64,000 bases of DNA from WGAB01 sp964406105 (GCA_964406105.1 CAYOQK010000022.1:1-64000), one strand, 5' to 3'; shown: positions 52,075-61,163, numbered from the stretch's first letter. The notes: generated by a model from the letters alone, not told the origin. Numbers and translations are program-made.

Positions 52075-53349
52075 ATGGGGTTTTTCCTTCCCTGGTTGCT
52101 CCTGGCTGTCACCGTGCAGGAGCGGGTTTTGCCCAACGGTATGCGGGTCATCCTGAAGGAGGACCACTCTGCCCCCTTGGTGGATGTGACCGTGGTGGTT
52201 AAGTCTGGGGCGGTGTATGAAGCGGACTCCACCTTGGGGATGACCCACTTCCTGGAACACCTCCTGTTTGACGGCACCGAAACCCAAACCCGCGAGCAAA
52301 TCCGCGACCGGTTTGATGAAAAGGGCATCTACTTCAACGCCTTCACCCGACACGACTTCACCGCCTACCTGATCAACGGCCCTGCGGAGTTCATTGACGA
52401 CGGCATCCGGAACCAAGCCGACATGCTCATGCACTCCATTCTGCCTGAGCACGAGTTGGAAAAGGAACGCCAAGTGGTGATTGAGGAGATGCACAAGGAC
52501 CGCGCCCGCCCCTCCGAGGTGGCCGACGAGATCTTCCGCAGCATCGCCTTTGCCGGCTCCCCCTATGCCAAACCGGTTCTGGGCTACGAGGAGCAGATCC
52601 TGCGGGTGAAGCGGGGCACCGTGTACCGCTACTACAAGGCCTTTTATCGGCCCGACAACATGATCGCTCTGGTGATCGGGGACTTTGACCCGGACCATAT
52701 CGTGCGGGTGCTGGAAGAAGCCTACGGCCCTTCTCCCGACACGCCCCTGCCACCCCCTCCTGAGATCCCACCCTTTGACCCAAAGGGCACCCAAGTGGTG
52801 GAACGCACGTGGCAGTTTCCCAGCACGTACCTGATGGTGGCCTTCCCAGCGTTGCCCCCCGATGACCCCCGGGCACCTGCCCTGGAGGTGCTGGTGGGGT
52901 TGTTGAACAGCGAGGGAGACTCACCGTTCCTGCAGCGAGTGCTGGCTGGCGATCCGCCGCTGGCTGTGGAGGCCAGCTTCTCCTACGATAAGCATTTGGG
53001 GCTCAACGTGATCCAGCTCACTGCCCGCCCCAACTCTCCCCGGGACGCCCGACGCATCCTGGAGATCCTGAACGAAACGCTCCAGGACCTTTCCTGGATT
53101 ACCCCCGACAAGGTGCGTCGCACCCGTACCGCCCTGGCGGCCGAGCATGCCTTTGCCACCGAGAGCTTCACCTACGAGGGGATGTACCTGGCCTATTGGG
53201 TAGCCTTAGGGGGCAGTTATGACCTGTACCAACGGTTCTACGAGGGCATCAAACAGGTAACGGCCGATGCTGTTCAACAGGCAGGTGAGGCGGTGTTCCA
53301 TCCCCTCCGGTACGTGGCGGTGATCGTGGGACCAGGAGGTCAACGATGA
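52075..53349 (+). CDS. Exported M16-family zinc peptidase, catalytic subunit
   Basis: A 424-residue M16B peptidase; ATG 52075 follows TTTGGAGG and begins a signal peptide (FFLPWLLLAVTV). The inverted zinc motif HFLEH is at residues 58-62, and a Glu 76 residues later (Glu138 in VVIEEMHKD) completes it. The C-terminal half lacks the RGLAY-type Arg-Tyr pair that single-chain enzymes use for substrate carbonyl binding. It overlaps a second M16 gene by 4 bp, suggesting a heterodimer acting outside the cytoplasm on peptides. Confidence 0.92.
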   Translation: MGFFLPWLLLAVTVQERVLPNGMRVILKEDHSAPLVDVTVVVKSGAVYEADSTLGMTHFLEHLLFDGTETQTREQIRDRFDEKGIYFNAFTRHDFTAYLINGPAEFIDDGIRNQADMLMHSILPEHELEKERQVVIEEMHKDRARPSEVADEIFRSIAFAGSPYAKPVLGYEEQILRVKRGTVYRYYKAFYRPDNMIALVIGDFDPDHIVRVLEEAYGPSPDTPLPPPPEIPPFDPKGTQVVERTWQFPSTYLMVAFPALPPDDPRAPALEVLVGLLNSEGDSPFLQRVLAGDPPLAVEASFSYDKHLGLNVIQLTARPNSPRDARRILEILNETLQDLSWITPDKVRRTRTALAAEHAFATESFTYEGMYLAYWVALGGSYDLYQRFYEGIKQVTADAVQQAGEAVFHPLRYVAVIVGPGGQR

Positions 53350-54674
53350 ATCTGCAGAGGCGTTGGCTTTTGGGCCTTTCGCTGGTGGTAGGGCTTTTGG
53401 GCCTGGGGTGCACCCAGAAGGCGGAGAAACCCATCGTAAAAACCGTTTTGCCCAACGGCCTTACGGTGATCGTGAAAACGGTGCCCGGCACGCAGGTGAG
53501 TGCGGTCCACCTGCTGGTGGGCCACCGGATGGCCTTTGAGAAGAACCCTGGCGAGAGCAACCTGGTGCAAATGATGCTGAGCCAAGGGGCAGGCGACCTG
53601 GACCGCCAGGCCATCGCCCGACGTTTGGAAGAACTGGGAGCCCACCTCAAAACCTACGACAACCCGTACTTTCCCTTTGACGACTACTACAACTCCCGCG
53701 ACTTCGCCTACGTGCGGCTCAAGGTCCTTTCTGAAAACCTGGACCCTGCGCTGGAGTTCTTTGCTACCCTGGTGCGTCGCCCCACGTTTCCGGAAAAGGA
53801 ACTGGAACGGGTGAAGGCCCGGGTATTGGCCACCTTACAGGAGAACCAGGTGATCCCGGATAAGGTGGCGCGCCTCCGGTTTTACAGTCTGATGTTCCAG
53901 GGTTCGCCCCTGGCCCATCCCATCCTGGGCACCCCCGAAACCGTGGCCCAGATCACCCGCGACGATCTGGTGCGGTACCACCAGGCCGCTTACGTGCCCG
54001 GCAACTGCATCCTAACGGTGGTATCGGATCGGCCGGCCGAGGTGGTGCTCCAGCAGGTACGACACTTGTTCGGCGATTGGTCTGGCCGTCCCCAGGTACC
54101 GGTGGATTCTGCGGCCTTGGTGCCCCCTGAGCCCACCACCGTGGAGATCCCTGTGCCCGGCCACCGGGCGTACATCTACATGGGAACCAAGATCCCGGGG
54201 TTGCAGAGTTTGGACGCTCCGGCCCTTCGGGTGGCGGCCATGGTACTTTCGGATCGGATGGCTGGAGAACTGCGCGAAAAACGGGGCCTGGCGTACCGCT
54301 TAGGGGCCTTTACCCGGTTCTACAGCCCAGGGGTGGGGGTCTTTGCGTTGGTCATGGGCACCAGTTCCAATAAGTACCCCGAAGCCCGGGCAGGCATGCG
54401 CGAGATGCTGGAATCCTTGGTTAAGCAGCCGCCTACAGAGCAGGAGCTTCGGCGAGTGATCAACGCCTCCTGGGGAAGCCACCTAAGGTACCATCAAAAG
54501 AAGATCAACCAGGCCTATTTCCTGTCGCTGTACGAGTACCTGGGCACCGGGTACGAGTACGATCTCTCACAGATCCAACTGCTGCGACAGGTCCGGCCCC
54601 AGGATGTGGTGCGGGTGGCCAAGACCTACCTGAAGCCGGATCAGATGGTGCTGGTGGCTGCTGGCGGCTTCTAA
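53346..54674 (+). CDS. M16-family lipoprotein, non-catalytic partner subunit
   Basis: A 442-residue M16-fold protein with a lipobox (LGLGC, Cys near residue 22). Where the zinc motif should stand the sequence reads NPGESNLVQMM, so HxxEH is lost. The C-terminal half instead keeps REKRGLAYRLGAF, with the Arg-Tyr pair missing from its partner. This division of labour is known from bacterial M16B heterodimers. Anchored in a membrane, it could hold the exported catalytic subunit at the envelope. Confidence 0.9.
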   Translation: MNLQRRWLLGLSLVVGLLGLGCTQKAEKPIVKTVLPNGLTVIVKTVPGTQVSAVHLLVGHRMAFEKNPGESNLVQMMLSQGAGDLDRQAIARRLEELGAHLKTYDNPYFPFDDYYNSRDFAYVRLKVLSENLDPALEFFATLVRRPTFPEKELERVKARVLATLQENQVIPDKVARLRFYSLMFQGSPLAHPILGTPETVAQITRDDLVRYHQAAYVPGNCILTVVSDRPAEVVLQQVRHLFGDWSGRPQVPVDSAALVPPEPTTVEIPVPGHRAYIYMGTKIPGLQSLDAPALRVAAMVLSDRMAGELREKRGLAYRLGAFTRFYSPGVGVFALVMGTSSNKYPEARAGMREMLESLVKQPPTEQELRRVINASWGSHLRYHQKKINQAYFLSLYEYLGTGYEYDLSQIQLLRQVRPQDVVRVAKTYLKPDQMVLVAAGGF

Positions 54675-54680
54675 GAGCCC

Positions 54681-55637
54681 ATGGCCAGGGTTTCCCTCCT
54701 GATCCCGGCCTATAACGAGCGGGAGGTGGTGCCTGCCCTGCTGGAGGAACTGGAGGCCTTCTTTCGCCAACGAGGGTTGAGCCCACAAGACGTGGAAGCC
54801 GTGATCGTGGACGACGGCTCCACCGATGGCACCTTCGCCCTGCTCCAGCAGGAACTCGCCCGGCGCCCCTTCCTTCAACCCTTCGTCAAACTGGGGCGGC
54901 ACACCAAGAACCTGGGCAAGACCGCAGCCCTGGTCACGGCGGCCAACCTGGCCACGGGCGAGGTCTTCGTGGTGTTTGACGCGGATCTCCAGTACACGCT
55001 GGAAGACGCCCTCAAACTCGCCCACCGGGTAGAGCAGGAGGGGTACGACCTGGTGGTAGGGTGGAAACAGGGCCCCTATCCCAAGCGGTTTGTCTCCAAC
55101 ATTTACAACCGCCTTTCCCGGTGGCTCTTCCAGTTGCCTATCCACGACATGAACGCCATGAAGGCCATCCGGGCCGAGGTGTTTTATCTCTTGGCCCTGC
55201 GTAAGGATTGGCACCGGTACATCGTGCCCCTGGCCGTAGAGCGGGGGTTCACCGTGACCGAGGAAAAGGTGCGCCTGCGGCCCCGACGGGCTGGCAAGAG
55301 CAAGTACACGGGGTTCTGGCGCATTGTGGTGGGGATCGCCGACCTTCTCGCCGTTAAGTTCCAATTGACGGTCATGCGGAAACCCCTGCTGTACCTGGGA
55401 ACCCTCAGCGTCGTGTTCTTTGGCGCCGGCCTGGCGGTGGGCCTCTTTGCCTTGTGGTTGCGATACGGCCTGCACCATGGGTACCGGCCCCTGCTGTACC
55501 TGGTGATCCTTTTGCTTCTCCTGGGCGCCATCTCCCTTACCCTGGGGCTTTTGGGCGAGGTGGTGTCCGGAGTAGAAGACCGGTTTGACACGCTGGAACG
55601 CCGCTTGTTTCGGTGGTTTGAACGTCCCAGGGATTGA
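54681..55637 (+). CDS. Membrane-anchored family 2 glycosyltransferase (GtrB/DPM1-like)
   Basis: A 318-residue protein. The GT2 domain shows LLIPAYNEREVVPALL, VIVDDGSTDGTFALL and VFDADLQYTLED; two C-terminal hydrophobic helices (about residues 232-255 and 270-293) anchor it. Such enzymes charge undecaprenyl phosphate with a sugar for transfer outside the cytoplasm. It starts 6 bp after the M16 pair and precedes the unrecognised Rossmann protein by 14 bp. Confidence 0.9.
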   Translation: MARVSLLIPAYNEREVVPALLEELEAFFRQRGLSPQDVEAVIVDDGSTDGTFALLQQELARRPFLQPFVKLGRHTKNLGKTAALVTAANLATGEVFVVFDADLQYTLEDALKLAHRVEQEGYDLVVGWKQGPYPKRFVSNIYNRLSRWLFQLPIHDMNAMKAIRAEVFYLLALRKDWHRYIVPLAVERGFTVTEEKVRLRPRRAGKSKYTGFWRIVVGIADLLAVKFQLTVMRKPLLYLGTLSVVFFGAGLAVGLFALWLRYGLHHGYRPLLYLVILLLLLGAISLTLGLLGEVVSGVEDRFDTLERRLFRWFERPRD

Positions 55638-55651
55638 ACCAGGAGGTTTGT

Positions 55652-57370
55652 ATGGACATCCAAGGCAAAACCATCCTGCTCCTTGGTGGGGCAGGTGAAG
55701 TGGGCATGGCCATTGCCCGGAAACTGCTGGAAAACCCTGAGAGGCCGCGGAAACTCGTGGTAGCCTCCCTGAAACAAGAGGAGGCCGAGGAAGCCGTGGC
55801 CATCCTCCAAAGGGAGTTCCCCGAGGCCGGCGTGACCTTTGACATAGAGTACGGCAACATCTTCGTGCGAGAGGAGTTCAAAGACCGGGCCTGGTGGGAA
55901 CTCCAAGCCGATCCGGCATGCCAAGAGGCCCTGATGGACGATATTCTGAATGAACTCAGCCCGGAGATCCTCCAAAGCTCCACGCTGTACCGCATGATTC
56001 ATCGCCACAAACCCCACCTGATCGTGGACACCATCAACACCGCCACCGCTTTGGCCTATCAGGACGTGTACACCACAGCAAGGGAGGCCCGGGCCCTGCT
56101 GGGCGACGGCGATGAGGAGAAACTGAAGGCGGTGGTGCGACGGTTGCTTTCCACCCTATACATTCCCCAACTGGTGCGCCACGTGCAGATCATGCATCAA
56201 GCGATGAAGGAGGTGGGGGTACAGCTCTACCTCAAGGTGGGCACCACGGGCACTGGAGGCATGGGGCTCAACATTCCATACACCCACGGTGAAGAACGTC
56301 CTTCACGGGTCCTTTTGTCCAAGTCGGCCGTTGCGGGAGCCCATTCCCTATTGCTGTTCCTGGCCGACCGGACACCCGAAGGCCCCATAGTGAAGGAGAT
56401 CAAACCCGCGGCCCTTATCGCGTGGAAGGCGATCGGTTCAGGCCGCATCCGCAAACGGGGGCGGGAGTTCCCCCTGTACCAGGTGTCCCTGGACCAAGCC
56501 GTGCCCCTGAAACCCGGCACCACCTTTGACCTTCGGCAGTACCAAGAAAGCCCTGCCGGAGAGGAGTTCTTAGAGGCCGTGTTCGTGGATACCGGCGAGA
56601 ACGGGGTGTTTTCCCTGGAGGAGTTCAAGGCCATCACCACCCTCCGGCAGATGGAAGCGGTGACACCGGAAGAGATCGCTGAGGTGGTGCTGGATGAAAT
56701 CCGCGGCGACAACACGTCCTTTGACGTGGTGTCGGCCCTGGACGCTTCGGTGATGGGCCCCACGTACCGGGCTGGTTTCCTCAGACCGCTGGTGATTCGC
56801 CGACTGGAACGCGAGATCCAAAAAACCGGCTTGGATTCTATCGCCTTTGAAATCCTGGGCCCTCCCCGGCTTTCCAAACTCCTGTTTGAGGCAGAACTCC
56901 TAAAGCGGGCGGTGGGCACGATCCCAGCGGTGCGATCCCTTTCGCCGGATACCCTGAGCCGGCGGCTGGTGGCCTATCTCCAGGAACATCCCCGGCTCCT
57001 TAGAGAGATCCTGGCGGTGGGGTTGGCTGTACTCCTTCCCGACCAGCGCTTGGTGTTCGCACGTCGGAGCGATCAACTGCTGGACAAACACTGGGAGCGC
57101 ACCCCTTGGACCGTCACAGAAGAGCAGATTGAGCACTGGGCCCATAGCGAGTGGATTGACCTGCGCCCCAAGAACATGGCCCTGTGGCAAGAGCGGCTCC
57201 GCCAACTCCAGGAAACCCTGGAACGGGAGAACCAAACCACAGGGTCCCGCTACGACCGTCCCTTAGACAACTGGCCCACCAACGAACGGGGCGAACCCCT
57301 GGTGGATCCAGGAGAAACCGTAGGCTTCATCTTTATCCAGGAGGATCGGGGCGCTCGGAAGAAACGCTAA
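55652..57370 (+). CDS. Unrecognised 572-residue protein with N-terminal Rossmann (short-chain dehydrogenase-like) domain
   Basis: The ATG at 55652 follows AGGAGG. The N-terminus TILLLGGAGEVGMAIARKLL is a classic nucleotide-binding glycine motif, and VASLKQEEAEEAVAIL fits the second strand. HLIVDTINTATALAYQDVY and LYLKVGTTGTGGMGLNIPYT would lie in the catalytic half of an extended short-chain dehydrogenase, but I do not see a confident YxxxK. About 300 further residues follow (WKAIGSGRIRKRGREFPLYQ, WIDLRPKNMALWQERL) with no fold that I recognise. A dehydrogenase or epimerase acting on a nucleotide-linked substrate is possible. It lies between a sugar transferase and a DNA glycosylase gene. Confidence 0.7.
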   Translation: MDIQGKTILLLGGAGEVGMAIARKLLENPERPRKLVVASLKQEEAEEAVAILQREFPEAGVTFDIEYGNIFVREEFKDRAWWELQADPACQEALMDDILNELSPEILQSSTLYRMIHRHKPHLIVDTINTATALAYQDVYTTAREARALLGDGDEEKLKAVVRRLLSTLYIPQLVRHVQIMHQAMKEVGVQLYLKVGTTGTGGMGLNIPYTHGEERPSRVLLSKSAVAGAHSLLLFLADRTPEGPIVKEIKPAALIAWKAIGSGRIRKRGREFPLYQVSLDQAVPLKPGTTFDLRQYQESPAGEEFLEAVFVDTGENGVFSLEEFKAITTLRQMEAVTPEEIAEVVLDEIRGDNTSFDVVSALDASVMGPTYRAGFLRPLVIRRLEREIQKTGLDSIAFEILGPPRLSKLLFEAELLKRAVGTIPAVRSLSPDTLSRRLVAYLQEHPRLLREILAVGLAVLLPDQRLVFARRSDQLLDKHWERTPWTVTEEQIEHWAHSEWIDLRPKNMALWQERLRQLQETLERENQTTGSRYDRPLDNWPTNERGEPLVDPGETVGFIFIQEDRGARKKR

Positions 57371-57372
57371 GG

Positions 57373-58035
57373 GTGGAAACCAGCGTGGCCACCCGTGAGG
57401 TTTCTCGGTTATACCGCCACCTGCTGGTTCGTTTAGGCCCCCAGGGATGGTGGCCTGGAGACACGGCCTTTGAGATCGCCCTGGGGGCCATCCTCACCCA
57501 AAACACCGCCTGGCGAAACGTAGAACAAGCCCTCCATCGCCTTCGGCAACGAGGCTGGCTCCAGGCCTCCGCCCTGGCCCATGCTCCACGACACGAACTG
57601 GAGGCCCTCCTGCGGCCCACTGGCTATTTTCGCCAAAAGGCCGAACGCGTGCAACGGTTCGCCCAATGGTGGCTGAATCAAGGGGGTGAAGCCGGCCTGC
57701 GCCTTCGGCCCCTGGACGAACTCCGAAGGGAACTCCTTGCCCTCAAGGGCATCGGGCCCGAAACAGCAGATTCCATCCTGCTGTATGCCTTTCATCGCCC
57801 CATCTTGGTGGTGGACGCCTACACCCGGCGCATCTTGGAACGCCACGGCTTGCCCATTCCCCGTGACTACGAGGGCCTGCGGCGTTTCTTAGAACAACGG
57901 TTGCCCCGCGACGTGGCGGTTTACCAAGAGTTTCATGCCCTGATGGTGGCCGTGGGAAAACTCTTCTGCCGAGCTCAACCGCGGTGCACAGGATGCCCGG
58001 TCCAAGAAGTGTGGGGACCCCCACAAGGGATATAA
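57373..58035 (+). CDS. Endonuclease III-related HhH-GPD DNA glycosylase (MagIII-like)
   Basis: A 220-residue glycosylase starting at GTG 57373 (a second GTG at 57385 is possible). The helix-hairpin-helix is LKGIGPETADSILLYAF and the catalytic Asp is Asp148 in LVVDAYTRRIL. The Lys of bifunctional endonuclease III is replaced by Glu130, 18 residues before the Asp as in Nth. The C-terminal iron-sulfur loop keeps only three cysteines (199, 205, 208) and has Trp at about 214. A monofunctional enzyme for alkylated bases such as 3-methyladenine is therefore likelier than a Nth lyase. It begins 2 bp after the Rossmann protein gene. Confidence 0.85.
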   Translation: METSVATREVSRLYRHLLVRLGPQGWWPGDTAFEIALGAILTQNTAWRNVEQALHRLRQRGWLQASALAHAPRHELEALLRPTGYFRQKAERVQRFAQWWLNQGGEAGLRLRPLDELRRELLALKGIGPETADSILLYAFHRPILVVDAYTRRILERHGLPIPRDYEGLRRFLEQRLPRDVAVYQEFHALMVAVGKLFCRAQPRCTGCPVQEVWGPPQGI

Positions 58036-58036
58036 T
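58031..58036 (+). promoter_or_regulatory. -10 element for probable leaderless transcript
   Basis: A perfect TATAAT overlaps the end of the glycosylase gene and ends 8 nt before the ATG at 58045. No Shine-Dalgarno sequence is present and no -35 is clear. Confidence 0.5.
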
Positions 58037-58044
58037 ACGAACCC

Positions 58045-59424
58045 ATGCAAACGTGGCCCTTGCTCCTGTTCGCCCTGTTTCTGCTGCTCACTCTGGTGAA
58101 TTACCGGTGGGGGCTGTACATCAGTTTGGCTTCCATCACTGGTTACATGATGTTCCCACACTTCGTCGGGGGCCCTCCCTTCCTATGGCACGAACCCCTG
58201 GTACCCTTTGTGTTCGTGATGTTCCTGTACAGCAAAAAGAAAACCCTCACACCCTTCTTCGCATTGGACGTCCACTACAATCCCTTGCTCTATGCGACAG
58301 GTCTTTTCCTCTTGGTTCTGATTGGCCAGTACTTTCGGAACCCAGTGCTCACCTCCCGCTTGGGAGGAAGCGGAGGGTTCCTGCTCTTTTACCGGTTCAT
58401 CATTGATTTCCTGTTGATGCTCATCGTCGCTGAGGAAAGCCGAACCCCAGAGGGACGCAAAAGGATCTTTTGGGCTGTGTTGATCTCTGCCCTTTTGACC
58501 AGCCTGATCGGGGTTTTGGCGTATTATGCTCCCCAAGTGTACCTGTTCTTAGACCGGCTGGGGTTCACCCGGGTGAAGGCCTGGAAGATCTCCATTGATC
58601 CCGTCAGCGGGGCTGTCCGATACCTGATGCTCCAGATCCCTTCCTACTTCGGGGTTCTCCTTATGGTCATCAATCCCCTGAACCTGCGGCCCCGATATCG
58701 GATTCCCTTGTTAACGTTCTTCGCCTTTACCCTGGTGCTGAGCGGTGGCCGTTCCGTCTTCTGGGGCACGTTGGCTTCTGTACTGTTGGCGATCCTCTTC
58801 TGGTACCGTCGGCAGATGCTCCTGGTGGTGTCGGTGCTCATCGCCTTTGTTCTGAGTTTCACCGTGATCACCATGGAACCCGAGATCGTCCCCCCAGCAT
58901 ACCGCCGGGTGTTCCGGATCACAGGCACCGAAAAGGAGATCTCCTTCGTTCGGTTTAACGTGCACCGGCTCATGATGAAGCAGATCGCCCAGAATCCTAT
59001 CTTCGGTGTGGGATTCAAACCCGATGTGTTCATCCCCGAGTTCATCCCCAGGGAGGCAGCCTCTGAATTCGTGCTCAAAAACCTTACCGGTGGGGGGCAT
59101 GGTTCCTACTACTCCCTCCTGTACTTCTTTGGTTTGGTGGGGCTCCTGCCCTATCTCTATGCCATCTGGCGGGCCTTCACCGTGCTCTGGCGATTCCTCC
59201 AGGAACCCCAGCGAGAAAGCGCGCGCTTGGCTGCCCTTTACAGCGTATGGCTACTCACCACCCTGGCGATGTACTACGCCTTTTATCGGGGAGAAGCGCC
59301 ACAACTCTTCTTCATCTTTGGCCTGATCAGTGGGCTGGCGATAGAGCACCGGCTCCGCGAGGAGGCATCTTCCAGGCCTACCGCTGTGGCTTTGGCTGCT
59401 ACAGGCCCGTCGGCAGGTCAATGA
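58045..59424 (+). CDS. O-antigen ligase-like polytopic membrane protein (Wzy_C/WaaL type)
   Basis: A 459-residue membrane protein with 10 or more helices. The central region LTFFAFTLVLSGGRSVFWGT and the large loop with NPIFGVGFKPDVFIPEF and LTGGGHGSYYSLLYFFGLVGLL resemble the O-antigen ligase/polymerase family, whose loop holds the catalytic residues. It would join or polymerise surface sugars at the outer face of the inner membrane, consistent with glycosyltransferases elsewhere in the window. Its 3' end overlaps the convergent Nif3-family gene by 26 bp. Confidence 0.82.
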   Translation: MQTWPLLLFALFLLLTLVNYRWGLYISLASITGYMMFPHFVGGPPFLWHEPLVPFVFVMFLYSKKKTLTPFFALDVHYNPLLYATGLFLLVLIGQYFRNPVLTSRLGGSGGFLLFYRFIIDFLLMLIVAEESRTPEGRKRIFWAVLISALLTSLIGVLAYYAPQVYLFLDRLGFTRVKAWKISIDPVSGAVRYLMLQIPSYFGVLLMVINPLNLRPRYRIPLLTFFAFTLVLSGGRSVFWGTLASVLLAILFWYRRQMLLVVSVLIAFVLSFTVITMEPEIVPPAYRRVFRITGTEKEISFVRFNVHRLMMKQIAQNPIFGVGFKPDVFIPEFIPREAASEFVLKNLTGGGHGSYYSLLYFFGLVGLLPYLYAIWRAFTVLWRFLQEPQRESARLAALYSVWLLTTLAMYYAFYRGEAPQLFFIFGLISGLAIEHRLREEASSRPTAVALAATGPSAGQ

Positions 59425-60151
59425 ACTCGTAAGGCAATCCAAAGGTCTGCTGCAGGTATTCACCCACTGCGCGTACCCCCAACCGCTCGGTGGTGTAATG
59501 GCCATAAAAGGCCACATTCACCCCGTATTCCGCAGCCATCCAGTAGCTGGCGTGGTCTGTTTCTCCGGTAATCAGAAGGTCTGCACCCTGTTCTGCCACT
59601 TGAGGCAACAGGCTAACGGCCTTGCCAGAGATGACGGCCACGGTGCGGACCTCGGCGGGCCCGAAGTCCCAGAGCACAGGAGACTTTTGGAAATACGCGT
59701 TGAGCTCCTCCAGCACCTCCGTTAAGGGACGGGGAACGCCAAAGTCCACCCATCGGCCGATCTTTACCCCATGGTACTCGCCAAACTCGCCGGCATCGGG
59801 CCAGCCAAGATCCCGAACCAACACGGCGTTGTTGCCCAATTCGGGATGAAGGTCCAGGGGAAGATGGGCTGCGTATAGGGCCACGTTGCCCTGAATCAGC
59901 TGCCGAATCCGTTTGTAAAGGGGCCCGGTGATGGGGAGCACTTTGCCCCAGAAGAGCCCATGATGAACCACCAAGAACTGCAGTTTCCGGCGGATGGCTT
60001 CGGCCACTGCCCGTTCAGAGATGTCCACGGCCACCCCCACCCGTTGTACCTCTCCCTGGTTGTCCACCTGGAGCCCGTTCAGGGAGAGGTCTGGGATCTC
60101 GTGCACCTTGAGTACTTCATCCAGATGTTGAGCCAGTTCCCGAGCCGTCAT
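59399..60151 (-). CDS. Nif3-like dinuclear metal centre protein (YbgI family)
   Basis: A 250-residue NIF3 protein. Metal-binding blocks are SLNGLQVD, FLVVHHGLFWG, AAHLPLDLHPELGNN and, near the C-terminus, VAFYGHYTTERLGVRA. Some members act as GTP cyclohydrolase-like hydrolases, but the physiological role is unsettled. It lacks the central PII-like insertion of longer members. The start overlaps the ruvB end by 35 bp, so both come from one transcript. Confidence 0.92.
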   Translation of the reverse strand: MTARELAQHLDEVLKVHEIPDLSLNGLQVDNQGEVQRVGVAVDISERAVAEAIRRKLQFLVVHHGLFWGKVLPITGPLYKRIRQLIQGNVALYAAHLPLDLHPELGNNAVLVRDLGWPDAGEFGEYHGVKIGRWVDFGVPRPLTEVLEELNAYFQKSPVLWDFGPAEVRTVAVISGKAVSLLPQVAEQGADLLITGETDHASYWMAAEYGVNVAFYGHYTTERLGVRAVGEYLQQTFGLPYEFIDLPTGL

Positions 60152-61163
60152 GGAACAGTTCCTCCGGTTTGGTGAGTTTCAGGTGTTGATACGCCAAGGG
60201 CAAAGCCACACGCCCCCGCGGTGTTCGCTGGATAAAGCCCTCCCGGATCAGGAAGGGCTCATACACCTCCTCCAGGGTTTCGGGGTCTTCTCCTACGGCC
60301 ATGGCCAGGGTTTTGATGCCCACCGGCCCTCCCTTGTAGGTTTCAATGAGTCGGAGAAGAATGCGTTTGTCCATCTCATCCAGGCCCCGTTCGTCCACCT
60401 CCAAACGGTCCAGGGCATATCGGGCGATCTCTTGGGTAATGGTGCCATCCCCTTTAACCTCGGCGAAATCACGCACTCGGCGGAGCAAACGATTGGCAAT
60501 GCGAGGGGTTCCGCGAGACCGTCGGGCGATTTCCCGAAGTCCCTCCTCGGTGTAGGCCACCCCCAGCAACCCTGCGCTCCGCTTCAGGATCAGCAGGATT
60601 TCCTCAGCGGAGTAGTAGTCCAGGCGGAAGGTGATGCCAAACCGGGCCATCAGGGGCGGGGTGATCATGCCCGCTCGGGTGGTGGCCCCGACAAGGGTGA
60701 AGGGGGGCAAATGGATCTTCACCGACTGGGCGCCAGGGCCCCGGTCAAGGAGTACGTCAATCCGGTACTCCTCCATGGCGGCGTAGAGGTATTCCTCCAC
60801 AGGCCGAGGGATCCGGTGGATTTCATCAATGAACAGGATATCTCGGGGTTCCAAAGAGGTCAGCAGGCCCGCCAGGTCTGCAGGCCGTTCCAGTACTGGG
60901 CCTGAAGTGGCCTTAAGGTTTACCCCGAGTTCCCGAGCGATGATATGGGCCAAGGTGGTTTTTCCCAGGCCGGGCGGCCCGTGCAGCAGCACGTGATCCA
61001 GTGCCTCACCTCGCCGTCGGGTGGCCTCCACGAACACCTGTAGGTTCTCCTTCACACGGGTTTGGCCAATGAACTCCTGGAACGTGCGGGGCCGTAAGGT
61101 CCGCTCAATCTCCCGTTCTTCGGCCCCCAGGGCTTCGGGGGTGGTCCATCGGACATCGCTCAT
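60117..61163 (-). CDS. ruvB: Holliday junction branch-migration ATPase RuvB
   Basis: A 348-residue AAA+ motor. RPRTFQEFIGQTRVKENLQV, Walker A HGPPGLGKTTLAHIIA, Walker B ILFIDEIHRIPRPVEEYLY, sensor GATTRAGMITPPLMARFGI and the winged-helix PRGRVALPLAYQHL are all in place. It drives branch migration with RuvA, which is not in the window. It overlaps both neighbours (4 bp with the upstream DUF4015-like gene). Confidence 0.97.
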   Translation of the reverse strand: MSDVRWTTPEALGAEEREIERTLRPRTFQEFIGQTRVKENLQVFVEATRRRGEALDHVLLHGPPGLGKTTLAHIIARELGVNLKATSGPVLERPADLAGLLTSLEPRDILFIDEIHRIPRPVEEYLYAAMEEYRIDVLLDRGPGAQSVKIHLPPFTLVGATTRAGMITPPLMARFGITFRLDYYSAEEILLILKRSAGLLGVAYTEEGLREIARRSRGTPRIANRLLRRVRDFAEVKGDGTITQEIARYALDRLEVDERGLDEMDKRILLRLIETYKGGPVGIKTLAMAVGEDPETLEEVYEPFLIREGFIQRTPRGRVALPLAYQHLKLTKPEELFHDGSGTGSTSG

